From: Roseiflexus sp034432635
GTDB taxonomy: Bacteria > Chloroflexota > Chloroflexia > Chloroflexales > Roseiflexaceae
Assembly: GCA_034432635.1 (NCBI GenBank)
Contig: DAOUBK010000034.1
Coordinates: 124,001-188,000 of the forward strand
Length of the DNA: 64,000 nucleotides
Direction of reading: 5' to 3'
Shown here one piece after another: positions 42,349 through 50,771 of the stretch. Positions within the stretch are counted from its first letter, which is position 1. Each line of letters opens with the position of its first letter. The position numbers and the translations under genes were made by a program. The notes beneath the pieces were generated by a model. The model did not search any database. It was not told the origin of the DNA and saw only the letters and a list, made by a program, of their open reading frames with translations.

Positions 42349-42984
42349 TTACAGGCGCTCCTGCCCGGTTCGCTGGTCGATGGGGATGCGCTCCCACGCC
42401 GTGTTGACCTGGGCGCGGGTTGCCTCGAGCGAACCGCTGTTGTCGATCACGACATCCGCCTGCGCCGCCCGGCTTTCCTGCGGCGGCTGAGCGGCGATGC
42501 GCATCCGCGCTTCGGCTTCGCTCATGCCGCGCGTTTCCATCATGCGGCGCAGTTGCTGATCTGGGGTGCAGGTCACCACCCAGATCGCATCGCATACCTG
42601 TTTCCAGCCGGCTTCCAGGAGTTTAACGGCATCGATTACCGCGACCTGCGCACGCGCTGCAACCTCATCGAGCCACGCCAGGATGCGTGCATGAACCGCA
42701 GGATGCACAATCTGCTCCAACCGCCCCAGCGCTTGCGGATCTGAGAACACAATTGCCCCCAGCCGCTGCCGGTCGATCGGTCCGCCCGGCGCCACCAGGA
42801 TCGCCTCGCCGAAGGCTTCGATGATCGCCTGATAGACCGGTTCACCTGGTTGTTGCACCTGTCGGGTCACCTGATCGGCGTCGATCACCGCCGCGCCGCG
42901 CTCCTGAAGCATCGCCAGCACGGTGCTTTTGCCACAGGCGATGTTGCCGGTCAGACCGATCAGATAGAGACCTTTGTACGGCAT
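42349..42984 (-). CDS. coaE: Dephospho-CoA kinase
   Basis: A 211-aa kinase for the last step of coenzyme A synthesis. The P-loop is GLTGNIACGKSTV, followed by VIDADQVTRQV and the lid region VTCTPDQQLRRMMETRGMS with AQPPQESRAAQADVVIDN. Length is normal. It lies 6 bases after the amidohydrolase-CYTH gene in a minus-strand group. Confidence 0.96.
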   Translation of the reverse strand: MPYKGLYLIGLTGNIACGKSTVLAMLQERGAAVIDADQVTRQVQQPGEPVYQAIIEAFGEAILVAPGGPIDRQRLGAIVFSDPQALGRLEQIVHPAVHARILAWLDEVAARAQVAVIDAVKLLEAGWKQVCDAIWVVTCTPDQQLRRMMETRGMSEAEARMRIAAQPPQESRAAQADVVIDNSGSLEATRAQVNTAWERIPIDQRTGQERL

Positions 42985-42990
42985 ACCGCC

Positions 42991-44982
42991 TCACTGTTCA
43001 ACGCTCGCCAGTTCGAGTTCAACGTACTCCTGCCTGATCAGGGCATCTTCAGGAACGCTGAAGCGCTGCAGCAGTTCGCCGATGAGTTCCACCTTGTGCT
43101 CGGCGTCCTTCCGACTCCAGGTACGGCTCTTGATCTCCAGATACGGACCAGGGCGCGCATGCCCGACCAGGGTGTCGAGATTGACCGCAAAATCGGCGTC
43201 GCGGTACTGAATGCGCCAGCGGCGGCGGCGCTTTTCGATCTCGACGATCCGATCCGGCTGGAAGTACTCGCGGTAGAAGCGCAGGGTGCGGTCGGCGAGG
43301 GCAGTGTAGCGGGCGCGACCGAACAGGATCGCCGACTGGTATTCGCCACGCAGCGCAGGCGCCATCAGGGTGATGGTGTACTTCGGCTCGACGCGCGCGC
43401 CCGGATCGGTGCGGTGGTCTTCGCGAATGCGAATGCGCCCGCGCTCTTCGTCGTCCCACAGGAAGTAAGTATCGTACTGGGTGCGTTCACTCGCCTTGGT
43501 AATGGTAATATCGGGTTCGGAGAGCGATTGAACGACAAGTTCGGCGGTCTGCGGGTCGATCAGCGCCTTCGCCTGCACCTCGAAAATCTCGGATTGCTGC
43601 ACGCCGCCGATTGCCAGGATTTTGTCGAGCAGGTTGTCTTCCCGCGCAGCCAGGAATACATCGATCCGGTCGGCGATCATCTGCGCGCGGCGCAGCACAT
43701 CCTGCTCGTCGATCGTCAGCAGCGTCTGATTGCGCAGAAGGAAGCGCCCATCCACAAGCACATCGCGCACATCCGCCGAGCGCGCGCCATAGACCAGGTG
43801 TGAGTAGAGGGCGTCGGGTGCGTAGTGATAACGTGGCGCAGAGTGGAGCCGCCCCAGCGCGACAACCGCAATGTCGGCGCGTTTCCCCGCTTCGAGCGAT
43901 CCGATCAGGTGATCGAGATGGATCGCCCGCGCGCCGGACGATGTGGCCAGCGCCAGCGCATCGCGCGCCGGCACCGCCGTCGGATCGCCGCTCACCCCTT
44001 TCGGCAACAGGGCAGCCAGGTGGATTTCGGTGAACATATCCTGATCATCGTTCGAGGCCGGTCCGTCGGTACCCAGACCAACGCGCAGACCGGCTTCAAT
44101 GAAGCGCTGAATGGGAGCGATGCCGCTGGCAAGTTTCAGGTTCGACGATGGGCATGGAACAACGCCGACGTGTCCCTCCCGCAGCAAGCGGATATCATCC
44201 TCGGTCGCGTGGACGCAGTGCGCCGCGATGCACTTGCCATCGAACGCACCGACACGCCTGGCGTAGCGGATGGGGCTCACCTCGTGCTCCCGACGACTCT
44301 CCTCGACCTCGCGTTCGGTTTCCGAGAGATGGGTGACCAGCGGCACGCCGTAGCGCCGACAGAGCGCAGCCGCTTCGCGGTAGATCGTATCGGTGCAGGT
44401 GTAGGGTGCGTGGGGCGCAATGGTGGGAATGATCCGCTCATGCCCGAACCAGTGTTCGATGAACAGACGCGCACGCTCCAGGCCTTCATCGAACGACGCT
44501 GCATCAGGGGTGGGCAGGCGCATCACCGTCTGCCCGCAGATCGCGCGCATGCCGGCCAGATCGGCAGCGCGGGCAACCTCTTCCTCGAAGTAGTACATAT
44601 CGACGAAGGTTGTCGTTCCGCCGCGGATCATCTCGGCGCACGAGAGTTGCGTGCCGGTGAAGACAAACTCCGGATCGACAAAGCGGCTCTCGACCGGGAA
44701 CATATACCCGAAGAGCCAGACATCGAGTTGTTGATCGGCGACCAGACCGCGCAGCAGGCTCATCGGCACGTGCGCATGGGCATTGATCAGTCCGGGAATA
44801 ATCGCGCATCCCTGACAATCGACGGTTTCGCGCGCGCTGAAGCGTGCCGTGAGGTCGGCGGAAGGACCGGCGGCGACAATCTCGTTGCCGCGCACGGCCA
44901 CCGCCCCATCGAGAAAGACGCGCCACGCGGAGTCCATGGTCACGACCGCGCCACGAACAAGCAGAATATCGACGGTCTCCAT
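42991..44982 (-). CDS. Amidohydrolase (SAH/MTA-deaminase-like) fused to a C-terminal CYTH domain
   Basis: A 663-aa two-domain protein. Residues 1-440 are a TrzN/MtaD-type amidohydrolase: metal motif NAHAHVP (His69, His71), further ligands in THLSE and AAHCVH, and Asp in GLGTDGPASNDD. They would deaminate S-adenosylhomocysteine, methylthioadenosine or a similar purine nucleoside. Residues about 465-655 fit a CYTH/triphosphate-tunnel fold: EVQAK near 467 (an E-x-E-x-K variant with Gln), DTYFLWDDEERGRIRIRED, YTITLMAP, EKRRRRWRIQYRD, VNLDTLVG and YLEIKSRTWSRKDAE. CYTH enzymes act on triphosphates or make cAMP. The fusion suggests linked nucleotide chemistry. Start chosen at the canonical METVDILLVRG. 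Confidence 0.8.
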   Translation of the reverse strand: METVDILLVRGAVVTMDSAWRVFLDGAVAVRGNEIVAAGPSADLTARFSARETVDCQGCAIIPGLINAHAHVPMSLLRGLVADQQLDVWLFGYMFPVESRFVDPEFVFTGTQLSCAEMIRGGTTTFVDMYYFEEEVARAADLAGMRAICGQTVMRLPTPDAASFDEGLERARLFIEHWFGHERIIPTIAPHAPYTCTDTIYREAAALCRRYGVPLVTHLSETEREVEESRREHEVSPIRYARRVGAFDGKCIAAHCVHATEDDIRLLREGHVGVVPCPSSNLKLASGIAPIQRFIEAGLRVGLGTDGPASNDDQDMFTEIHLAALLPKGVSGDPTAVPARDALALATSSGARAIHLDHLIGSLEAGKRADIAVVALGRLHSAPRYHYAPDALYSHLVYGARSADVRDVLVDGRFLLRNQTLLTIDEQDVLRRAQMIADRIDVFLAAREDNLLDKILAIGGVQQSEIFEVQAKALIDPQTAELVVQSLSEPDITITKASERTQYDTYFLWDDEERGRIRIREDHRTDPGARVEPKYTITLMAPALRGEYQSAILFGRARYTALADRTLRFYREYFQPDRIVEIEKRRRRWRIQYRDADFAVNLDTLVGHARPGPYLEIKSRTWSRKDAEHKVELIGELLQRFSVPEDALIRQEYVELELASVEQ

Positions 44983-45042
44983 ACGTTGCTTTGCGCTCCT
45001 TACGCTTGCGCAGGCGCAGCGCAAGCCCTACGGCGATCCCGA

Positions 45043-45324
45043 TCAGCAGTCGTCGAGTCGCAGCGCGAAGGGTAGTCGCGCCGTTAGCGCCTGCATGATG
45101 GTTGATAGTTCGATGCCGCCGTCGGCATAGTCGCGCTTCCCCCAGTACGGCGGCGATGTCATGACAGTATCGATGCTCGACGCGGGAAACTGCTCCAAAA
45201 TGATCTGAGCATCGCCGAGCAGAAGCAACGGTCGAAGGCGCGTATCACCGAGATAGGCTTCGACCGCTGCGCGGTGATTCCTGGTAATAATCGGTTCGAT
45301 AACGTATGACGGTACAGAGTCCAT
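45043..45324 (-). pseudogene. Truncated DNA methyltransferase (N4/N6 type)
   Basis: A 93-aa reading frame with the start of a beta-class DNA methylase: LLLLGDAQIILEQFP, then motif IV TSPPYWGKRDYADGG. After that resemblance stops and the frame ends within 25 residues, without target-recognition region or the SAM-binding FxGxG motif. It is a gene remnant rather than an active enzyme. It lies 60 bases upstream of the amidohydrolase-CYTH start. Confidence 0.75.
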
Positions 45325-45367
45325 GGTTCTCTTGAACGTCTTCTCCCTGCTGTCGCAGCAGCACCGT

Positions 45368-45931
45368 TCACCTTCCCTCCGCCCCAGATGGCGGGGCAAC
45401 CGTCGCCTGCGATGGTTGACGACGCGCATAGATCAGCATCTGCATCTGTTCAACCGGCGTCAGCGTCGTTTGCCCTGGAAGGAACACGCCATCGCAGCGG
45501 GTACAGTAGGAGAGTTGCTGCCAGCGCTCACTGGCGCGGTGCCAGGCGACGAACGCGCGACGAAAGATTCGACTCAGGCGCGCCTGACGCCAGACGAACA
45601 TGGCATGCATGCCGACGAAGACTAGGAGGAAGGTGATGATGCCGGTAAATACCGATGTGTCACGCACGCCGAACAGCAGGCTGGTGCGCGGCGCCGTTGT
45701 CGTCAGTTCAGTAAGCCCAATCGCGAAGATAGCAGTACTGATGCTCACCGTGGTGTTGAAGAAGAGGGTCGCGCAGCCTATTGCCGGAACGGGGCGCGGC
45801 GCGTGCGGGGCAGCAAGTTTCTGCGCCAGCGGCGACTCCGGCTCGTCCTGCACAATCTCAGCGACCCGGCGAACCATGTCGTGCTGCCCACACTGCGGGC
45901 AGCAGGAGGGAGGGGTGGTATCGACAGTCAT
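45368..45931 (-). CDS. Membrane protein with two zinc-ribbon-like cysteine pairs
   Basis: A 187-aa protein of unknown family. CPQCGQ near residue 11 and YCTRCDGVF near residue 143 could together form one zinc ribbon. Between them lie two hydrophobic helices (about 51-75 and 92-113). The cysteine pairs would then sit on the same side of the membrane. It follows a smaller conserved gene by 20 bases. Confidence 0.7.
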   Translation of the reverse strand: MTVDTTPPSCCPQCGQHDMVRRVAEIVQDEPESPLAQKLAAPHAPRPVPAIGCATLFFNTTVSISTAIFAIGLTELTTTAPRTSLLFGVRDTSVFTGIITFLLVFVGMHAMFVWRQARLSRIFRRAFVAWHRASERWQQLSYCTRCDGVFLPGQTTLTPVEQMQMLIYARRQPSQATVAPPSGAEGR

Positions 45932-45951
45932 AGGTCTGGACTACGATCCTT

Positions 45952-46284
45952 TCAGTTGCGCGACGAGGGTGGCGCTGATCGTCGATGTTCGTACTCGTCG
46001 CGCGTGATGAACACGCCCCCTTCGATGGTGCGGCGGATCTCGCGCCGACGCGCATCGTACTCGATCTCGGCGCGCATCAGACGGAAGCAGCGCGAGTCCA
46101 TGATCTCTTTGATGAGCCTGTACCCGATTAGATCATCACCGTCGCTGTACTCCGGCAGCAGGTCGTTGCGCGGATCGATGCGCACGTGCACCACAGCCTG
46201 ACAGCGCCCGCACGCAACGTACAGGTGGATTGCGTCATCACGCCGACGCCCATCGCCGCCAAACAATCGTCTCAGGAAATCCAT
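45952..46284 (-). CDS. Hypothetical protein with a CGRC motif
   Basis: A 110-aa protein, not recognised. It has a basic N-terminus (MDFLRRLFGGDGRRR), a strand-rich centre with ACGRCQAVVHVRIDPRNDL and a polar C-terminus. Only one cysteine pair is present, so metal binding would need a partner or dimer. It lies between Sua5 and the zinc-ribbon membrane protein. Confidence 0.65.
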   Translation of the reverse strand: MDFLRRLFGGDGRRRDDAIHLYVACGRCQAVVHVRIDPRNDLLPEYSDGDDLIGYRLIKEIMDSRCFRLMRAEIEYDARRREIRRTIEGGVFITRDEYEHRRSAPPSSRN

Positions 46285-46343
46285 GGTTTATTTATTGTGT
46301 CTGCAAGATTGCTTCCTGCGGGCAGTATACCACGGACGCGCCA

Positions 46344-47414
46344 TCACTGCCCGGCGATGATGATACGTCCTTCGGCAGCGCGTACCAGGCGGTCGCGGAT
46401 AGTGAGGTTCAACCCCTCCTGACCGGGATCACGCACCAGGATCAGGTCGACGCCGGTCTGTTCAATTGCGCGCAGCGCTGCGAACAGACGATGCGCCACC
46501 GCCTCCGGGTCGGCAGCTGGTCCCAGCCCGACGATCTGTACCGGCAGATCGTCCAGGGCGGGTGCATCTTCGTCGAACGCCAGCACGCCGACGCGCAATC
46601 CGGCGGCGATCGCCGCCTGCGCTTCGGTGCGAATGCGCGCCAGCGCTGCGACATGGTCGCCGGCAACCACGGTCAGCGTTGCATCGGGCGCATAGTGACG
46701 CAGCAGCATGCCGGGCGCCGGCAGCGCCTCTCCGTCTGCGGCGAGATAGCGCGGTGCGAAGGTCAATTCGGGCAGTACCTCGCGCAACGCTGCAATCGTC
46801 ACACCGCCAGGGCGCAGCAACAGCGGCGGATCAACCGTCAGATCGACCACGCTCGACTCGACGCCGATGTGGGTGGAACCACCATCGATCACCAGGTCGA
46901 TACGTCCGTCCAGGTCATCGAGCACATGCGCCGCCGTCGTGGGGCTTGGGCGACTGAAGCGGTTGGCGCTCGGCGCGGCGATCGGTACGCCCGAGGCGCT
47001 GATCAACGCCAGTGCGACCGAATGCGCCGGCATGCGTACCGCAACGGTGTCGCGCCCGGCGGACAGGCTGGCAGGTACAACAGGACGGCGCAGTACCACC
47101 AGGGTGAGCGGACCGGGCCAGAAGCGGCGCGCCAGCGCATGCGCCGCCGGCGGAATGTCGCGCGCAAGCACGTTGAGCTGACAGCGATCGGCAATGTGCG
47201 CAATGATCGGGTCGGTCGCCGGCCGTTCCTTGACGCGGAAGATTCGCGCAACCGCCTGCTCATCCAGGGCGCTGGCACCCAGACCGTAGACCGTTTCGGT
47301 GGGAAACGCCACCAATCCTCCGGCGCGGATCACCGCCGCCGCTTCCGCAATGATCTGCGGGTCGGGTGCGGCGGGATCGACGGTCAGAATCCGGGTGTGA
47401 ATACGATCGGTCAC
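46344..47414 (-). CDS. Threonylcarbamoyl-AMP synthase (Sua5 type)
   Basis: A 356-aa enzyme using threonine, bicarbonate and ATP for the t6A37 tRNA modification. The YrdC core (about 1-215) has FPTETVYGLGASA, KERPATDP and PIAAPSANRFSRPSPTTA. A C-terminal Sua5 domain follows (LPAPGMLLRHYAP). Its start overlaps the flavin reductase stop by ATGA. Given thrS elsewhere in the window, both touch threonine tRNA biology, but they are not linked in one operon. Confidence 0.95.
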   Translation of the reverse strand: MTDRIHTRILTVDPAAPDPQIIAEAAAVIRAGGLVAFPTETVYGLGASALDEQAVARIFRVKERPATDPIIAHIADRCQLNVLARDIPPAAHALARRFWPGPLTLVVLRRPVVPASLSAGRDTVAVRMPAHSVALALISASGVPIAAPSANRFSRPSPTTAAHVLDDLDGRIDLVIDGGSTHIGVESSVVDLTVDPPLLLRPGGVTIAALREVLPELTFAPRYLAADGEALPAPGMLLRHYAPDATLTVVAGDHVAALARIRTEAQAAIAAGLRVGVLAFDEDAPALDDLPVQIVGLGPAADPEAVAHRLFAALRAIEQTGVDLILVRDPGQEGLNLTIRDRLVRAAEGRIIIAGQ

Positions 47415-47881
47415 TTCAACTCGTGATAGCCGCGGCGATAGTAGATCAGTGGCGAACCTTCACGGATCTCCGCGTTCTGCACTTCGCCGACAAAGATGGA
47501 ATGATCGCCGCCCGGCAGCGTATCGGTCAACCGACACTCGAATGCCGCCAGCGTATCCTTGAGGATCGGCAACCCCAGCTGCCCGAAATGCCATGCGATC
47601 CCCATGAACTTATCGATCTCCGGTGTGGCGAAGCGGCGCGAAAGATATTCCTGATGTTTCTCGAGAATATTGACCGCGTAGCGCCCGGCAGTGGCAATGG
47701 CGTCGTGGGCGCGAACCTGTTTATCGATGCAGATCAGCACCAGTGGTGGGCGGAGCGACAACGAGCAGAAAGAACTGACCGTCAGACCGAACAATTGACC
47801 CTCGTGTTCGGTCGTCACCACAGTGACGCCACTGGCAAAATGACCCATCAACTGGCGAAAACGGGCTTCATCGACTGGCAT
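47411..47881 (-). CDS. Flavin reductase-like FMN-binding protein
   Basis: A 156-aa split-barrel flavoprotein. Recognised by FASGVTVVTTEHEGQ, GLTVSSFCSLSLRPPLVLIC and AVNILEKHQE. It would reduce free FMN with NAD(P)H or act as the reductase of a two-component oxygenase; no oxygenase is adjacent. It is the promoter-proximal gene of the minus-strand group ending at coaE. Confidence 0.9.
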   Translation of the reverse strand: MPVDEARFRQLMGHFASGVTVVTTEHEGQLFGLTVSSFCSLSLRPPLVLICIDKQVRAHDAIATAGRYAVNILEKHQEYLSRRFATPEIDKFMGIAWHFGQLGLPILKDTLAAFECRLTDTLPGGDHSIFVGEVQNAEIREGSPLIYYRRGYHELK

Positions 47882-47941
47882 GGATACTCCGTTCGTTGAT
47901 TGCGCTGCATTGTAGAATGACGCTCATACCTGGTTTTTGGC

Positions 47942-47970
47942 TTGTGAAAAGCGATAGCCTACAGTATAAT
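47942..47970 (+). promoter_or_regulatory. Promoter of the NarL-type regulator
   Basis: TTGTGA (47942-47947), 17-bp spacer and a perfect TATAAT (47965-47970). The transcript leader of about 120 bases contains a 9-bp hairpin (48019-48027/48031-48039, loop TAT, one G-U) without a U-run. Confidence 0.65.
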
Positions 47971-48098
47971 ACAAGCTAACCATACTGTTTGCGCTCTATT
48001 AATCGTCTCACTCCGATAACCCTGCTCTATGAGCGGGGTATTGGAGGGTGATATGTTCAGCATAATGGCTACAGGGCGATTGCAACGGGAGGATGGGG

Positions 48099-48794
48099 GT
48101 GAATCCAACCTCGATAGTGCTGGTCAATGCACACGCGCTGTTTCGTGAAGGATTACGCCACCATCTGACAGAAACAGGCGAATTTTTCGTTATCGGCGAA
48201 GCGGGCAATGGCCAGCAGGCGATCCAGATCGTCGACCTGCTCGATCCCGACATGGTCGTTATGGAAGTCGATCTGCCGGGTGTCAACGGGCTGGAAGTCG
48301 CGCGCGCCATCAAACGCGCCCATCCGCACATTCGCATCGTCCTGCTCAGTTCGACCACGGACGAGCAGGAAGTGGTCAAGGCGATTCGCGCCGGCATCGC
48401 CGCCTATGTGCCGCGTAATATTGTGCCGGAGAAGTTGATGCAGACTCTGCATCAGGTGCGGCGCGGGTACTACCCGATCAACGACCTGGTACTCTCCTCG
48501 CCCGATGTGGCGGCGCAGGTGCTCAATGCGTTCCGCCAGATGGCGGTCGACGAGGAGACGCAGAATGTCTATTCACCCCTCTCCCCGCGAGAGTTGCAGG
48601 TGCTCGAACTCGTCGCCGCCGGGCACACTAACAAGGCAATCGCCCAATCGCTCGACATCTCGAACCAGACGGTCAAGAACCATATCTCGTCCATCCTGCG
48701 CAAACTGGCGGTCAACGACCGGACGCAGGCGGTCGTCTACGCTATGCGCCGCGGCTGGATCAAAGTTCCGCTGCCCGACGATACGATGACGTAG
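48099..48794 (+). CDS. NarL/LuxR-family regulator with degenerate receiver
   Basis: A 231-aa protein. The receiver fold is clear by alignment with NarL, but all key residues are changed: the acidic pair is Asn-Ala (VLVNAHALF), the phospho-acceptor Asp is Glu56 (VVMEVDLPG) and the conserved Lys is Arg (YVPRN). The LuxR helix-turn-helix is intact (LSPRELQVLELVAAGHTNKA, NQTVKNHISSILRKL). It probably works without phosphorylation. The GTG at 48099 is preferred because GGGAGG lies 6 bases upstream; the ATG at 48093 touches that site. No partner kinase is next to it. Confidence 0.9.
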   Translation: MNPTSIVLVNAHALFREGLRHHLTETGEFFVIGEAGNGQQAIQIVDLLDPDMVVMEVDLPGVNGLEVARAIKRAHPHIRIVLLSSTTDEQEVVKAIRAGIAAYVPRNIVPEKLMQTLHQVRRGYYPINDLVLSSPDVAAQVLNAFRQMAVDEETQNVYSPLSPRELQVLELVAAGHTNKAIAQSLDISNQTVKNHISSILRKLAVNDRTQAVVYAMRRGWIKVPLPDDTMT

Positions 48795-48911
48795 TTGCGC
48801 TTTTCGGCAGAGGTGCTATCCTGTGCGATAATGTGGCAGTTCTGCCGATGGGGCGAACTGTACTGGACACGCTGCGCGACCTGTCGTCGCCCTAAAGTCT
48901 GGTGAGACGGC

Positions 48912-50771
48912 ATGACACGAATCCGTATCGCCCTCTGGTTTGTCTCCGGTCTGGCATTAGCGTTCTCTGCCTGCGGACCTCTCTCGATTGCCGAACAGGA
49001 ACGCATCCGCGATCCGCAAACGGTCGAATCTTCGACGCCAACAGCGACGCCGGTTCCGCCAACCGACACGCCGGTACCGTCGCCGACCTTCACCGCAACC
49101 CTCGGTTCAACGGCGACGCCGGTTCCGCCGACCAATACGCCGGTACCGTCGCCGACGCCGCTGCCGCCCACGCCGACGCCCAACCCGGTACTGGCGCAGT
49201 TCAGTCTGTGCAATCAGTCGGCTGGCGATCCGACTGCCGGCAGGTTCAGTATGCGGGTGACGGCAATCACAACAACGGTCGATGCGTTCTTTGAACGTCT
49301 CGAAGTTGCGCTCGACGTTCCGTCCGACTCGGCGCAACCGCATGCCTCTGCCCGCTGCCGCCCTGCGCCCGTCGCGCCTCAGACCGTGGGTGAGGTCGAA
49401 GTGGCGGGTGCGTACCTGATCGAGGTGCAGTTCGATGGGTGGCTGCGCGATGAGGCGTTTCGCGCGTCACTGGTTGCGCCGACCGTGCCGCTGAGCGGGA
49501 CGCAGGTGATGCGCGCCGCGGCGTTCCGCATTCCTCCTGGCACGACAACCGGCGCCACGCTGGTCATCGGTGTGGATCAACCGCTGCCATTCCGCCTGCG
49601 TCTGGAAGATAATCCGCTGCGCCTGGTCATCGATGTGGCAACCAGCGGACCAGTCAGCCCAGCGAGCGATCTGCTCCGCATGCCGACCGGTGCAACGCCT
49701 GTTCCGACAGCGCCGATCTTCTACCTTGCCGATGGCGATATCTGGCGTGTCAGTAATGGTACGCCGGAAAATCTCACCGAAAGAGTTCGCGCCGGACAGT
49801 TCGGCGATGTGACGGCGCTAACCGCACGCGCCGATCAGCGGTTGATCGCCTTCTGCGCTATCGCACCGGGCGCAATTGCGGCGGATGTGACCGCAGCATC
49901 GACCCTCTGGGTGCTGGAACTGGACAGCGGTACGGTGCGTCAGTTGACCCCGCCACCGCGTGGACGATCGTGCGCCGACCCGGCAATGTCGCCGGATGGC
50001 ACGACGATTGTCTATGCCGTCGATGAGTCGGGAGTATCGCCGCCGCAACTGCGCATCTTTTCGGTGCAGGTCTTCCCTGGTGCGCCGGCGGTGGTGTTGA
50101 CGCCCTCCGGCGATGAGTGGAGTCGCTATGCGCCGCAGTGGCTCGATGATGCGCGCATTGTTTATGCCGCCACAGCTGAAGATGGACGGCAGACGCTGTT
50201 CCTGCGCGAAGCGGATGGTACTGAACTCGATATCGGCATGGCGCTGCTGGTGTCGGGAACGGGCGGACAGCGGAGCGCGCGGTACCGTGGCTTTGGTCGT
50301 ATGCTGGCTGCCCCCAGGGGCGGCATCATTGCCGTTGAAGCGTTGCGGATCGACCGTCCAGGGGCGGACCTGCTGATCCTGAACCCGACCGGCGCCGAGA
50401 TCGAACGTCTCAGCCCGATTGCTGTCGGCTTCTGGAACCGCCCGGTCGCCTGGAGCGCCGATGGCACGCTCTACTACCTCTCGACGGCGTGCGCAAGCGG
50501 GGCGGTGTTCGAGTATACCCTGCACGCGCGCTCCCTCGATGGCGCGGATCGGGTGATTGCCGCCGGGATTGCGCCCGGCGACCTGGGGGTGTTTGCGGTG
50601 CGCCAGGATGCGCTGGCGTATGTGACATTCGACCGTCTGCCGGAAGGGGCGGGGAGTCCGCTGCGCGTCGATCCGGATGCGCCTTCGGCGCTCTGGTACT
50701 GGGACCTGGCAGGCAATGCCCGCGCACGCCTGCTGGAAACCAATCGTGCGATTACTGCTCTGGCGCCATGA
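48912..50771 (+). CDS. Lipoprotein with Pro/Thr linker and WD40-like (PD40) repeats
   Basis: A 619-aa exported protein. The signal peptide ends in a lipobox (LALAFSAC, Cys21). A repetitive linker of TPVPPT/TPVPSPT units (about 43-90) follows. A beta-rich domain (95-245) precedes a TolB-like propeller with DGDIWRVSNG in near form, MSPDGTTIVYAVD and WSADGTLYYLS. It probably sits on the outer face of the membrane as a binding scaffold; ligand unknown. Its last codons overlap the hyuA start (ATGA). Confidence 0.85.
   Translation: MTRIRIALWFVSGLALAFSACGPLSIAEQERIRDPQTVESSTPTATPVPPTDTPVPSPTFTATLGSTATPVPPTNTPVPSPTPLPPTPTPNPVLAQFSLCNQSAGDPTAGRFSMRVTAITTTVDAFFERLEVALDVPSDSAQPHASARCRPAPVAPQTVGEVEVAGAYLIEVQFDGWLRDEAFRASLVAPTVPLSGTQVMRAAAFRIPPGTTTGATLVIGVDQPLPFRLRLEDNPLRLVIDVATSGPVSPASDLLRMPTGATPVPTAPIFYLADGDIWRVSNGTPENLTERVRAGQFGDVTALTARADQRLIAFCAIAPGAIAADVTAASTLWVLELDSGTVRQLTPPPRGRSCADPAMSPDGTTIVYAVDESGVSPPQLRIFSVQVFPGAPAVVLTPSGDEWSRYAPQWLDDARIVYAATAEDGRQTLFLREADGTELDIGMALLVSGTGGQRSARYRGFGRMLAAPRGGIIAVEALRIDRPGADLLILNPTGAEIERLSPIAVGFWNRPVAWSADGTLYYLSTACASGAVFEYTLHARSLDGADRVIAAGIAPGDLGVFAVRQDALAYVTFDRLPEGAGSPLRVDPDAPSALWYWDLAGNARARLLETNRAITALAP

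Noticed and set aside
42850..45075. Long plus-strand frames (317 and 416 aa) opposite coaE and the amidohydrolase-CYTH gene
   Set aside because: They mirror conserved minus-strand proteins and have no family resemblance or ribosome sites.
49030..49190. Tandem-repeat-like TPVPPT/TPVPSPT coding DNA
   Set aside because: It is a normal Pro/Thr spacer of the lipoprotein and not an independent repeat element.
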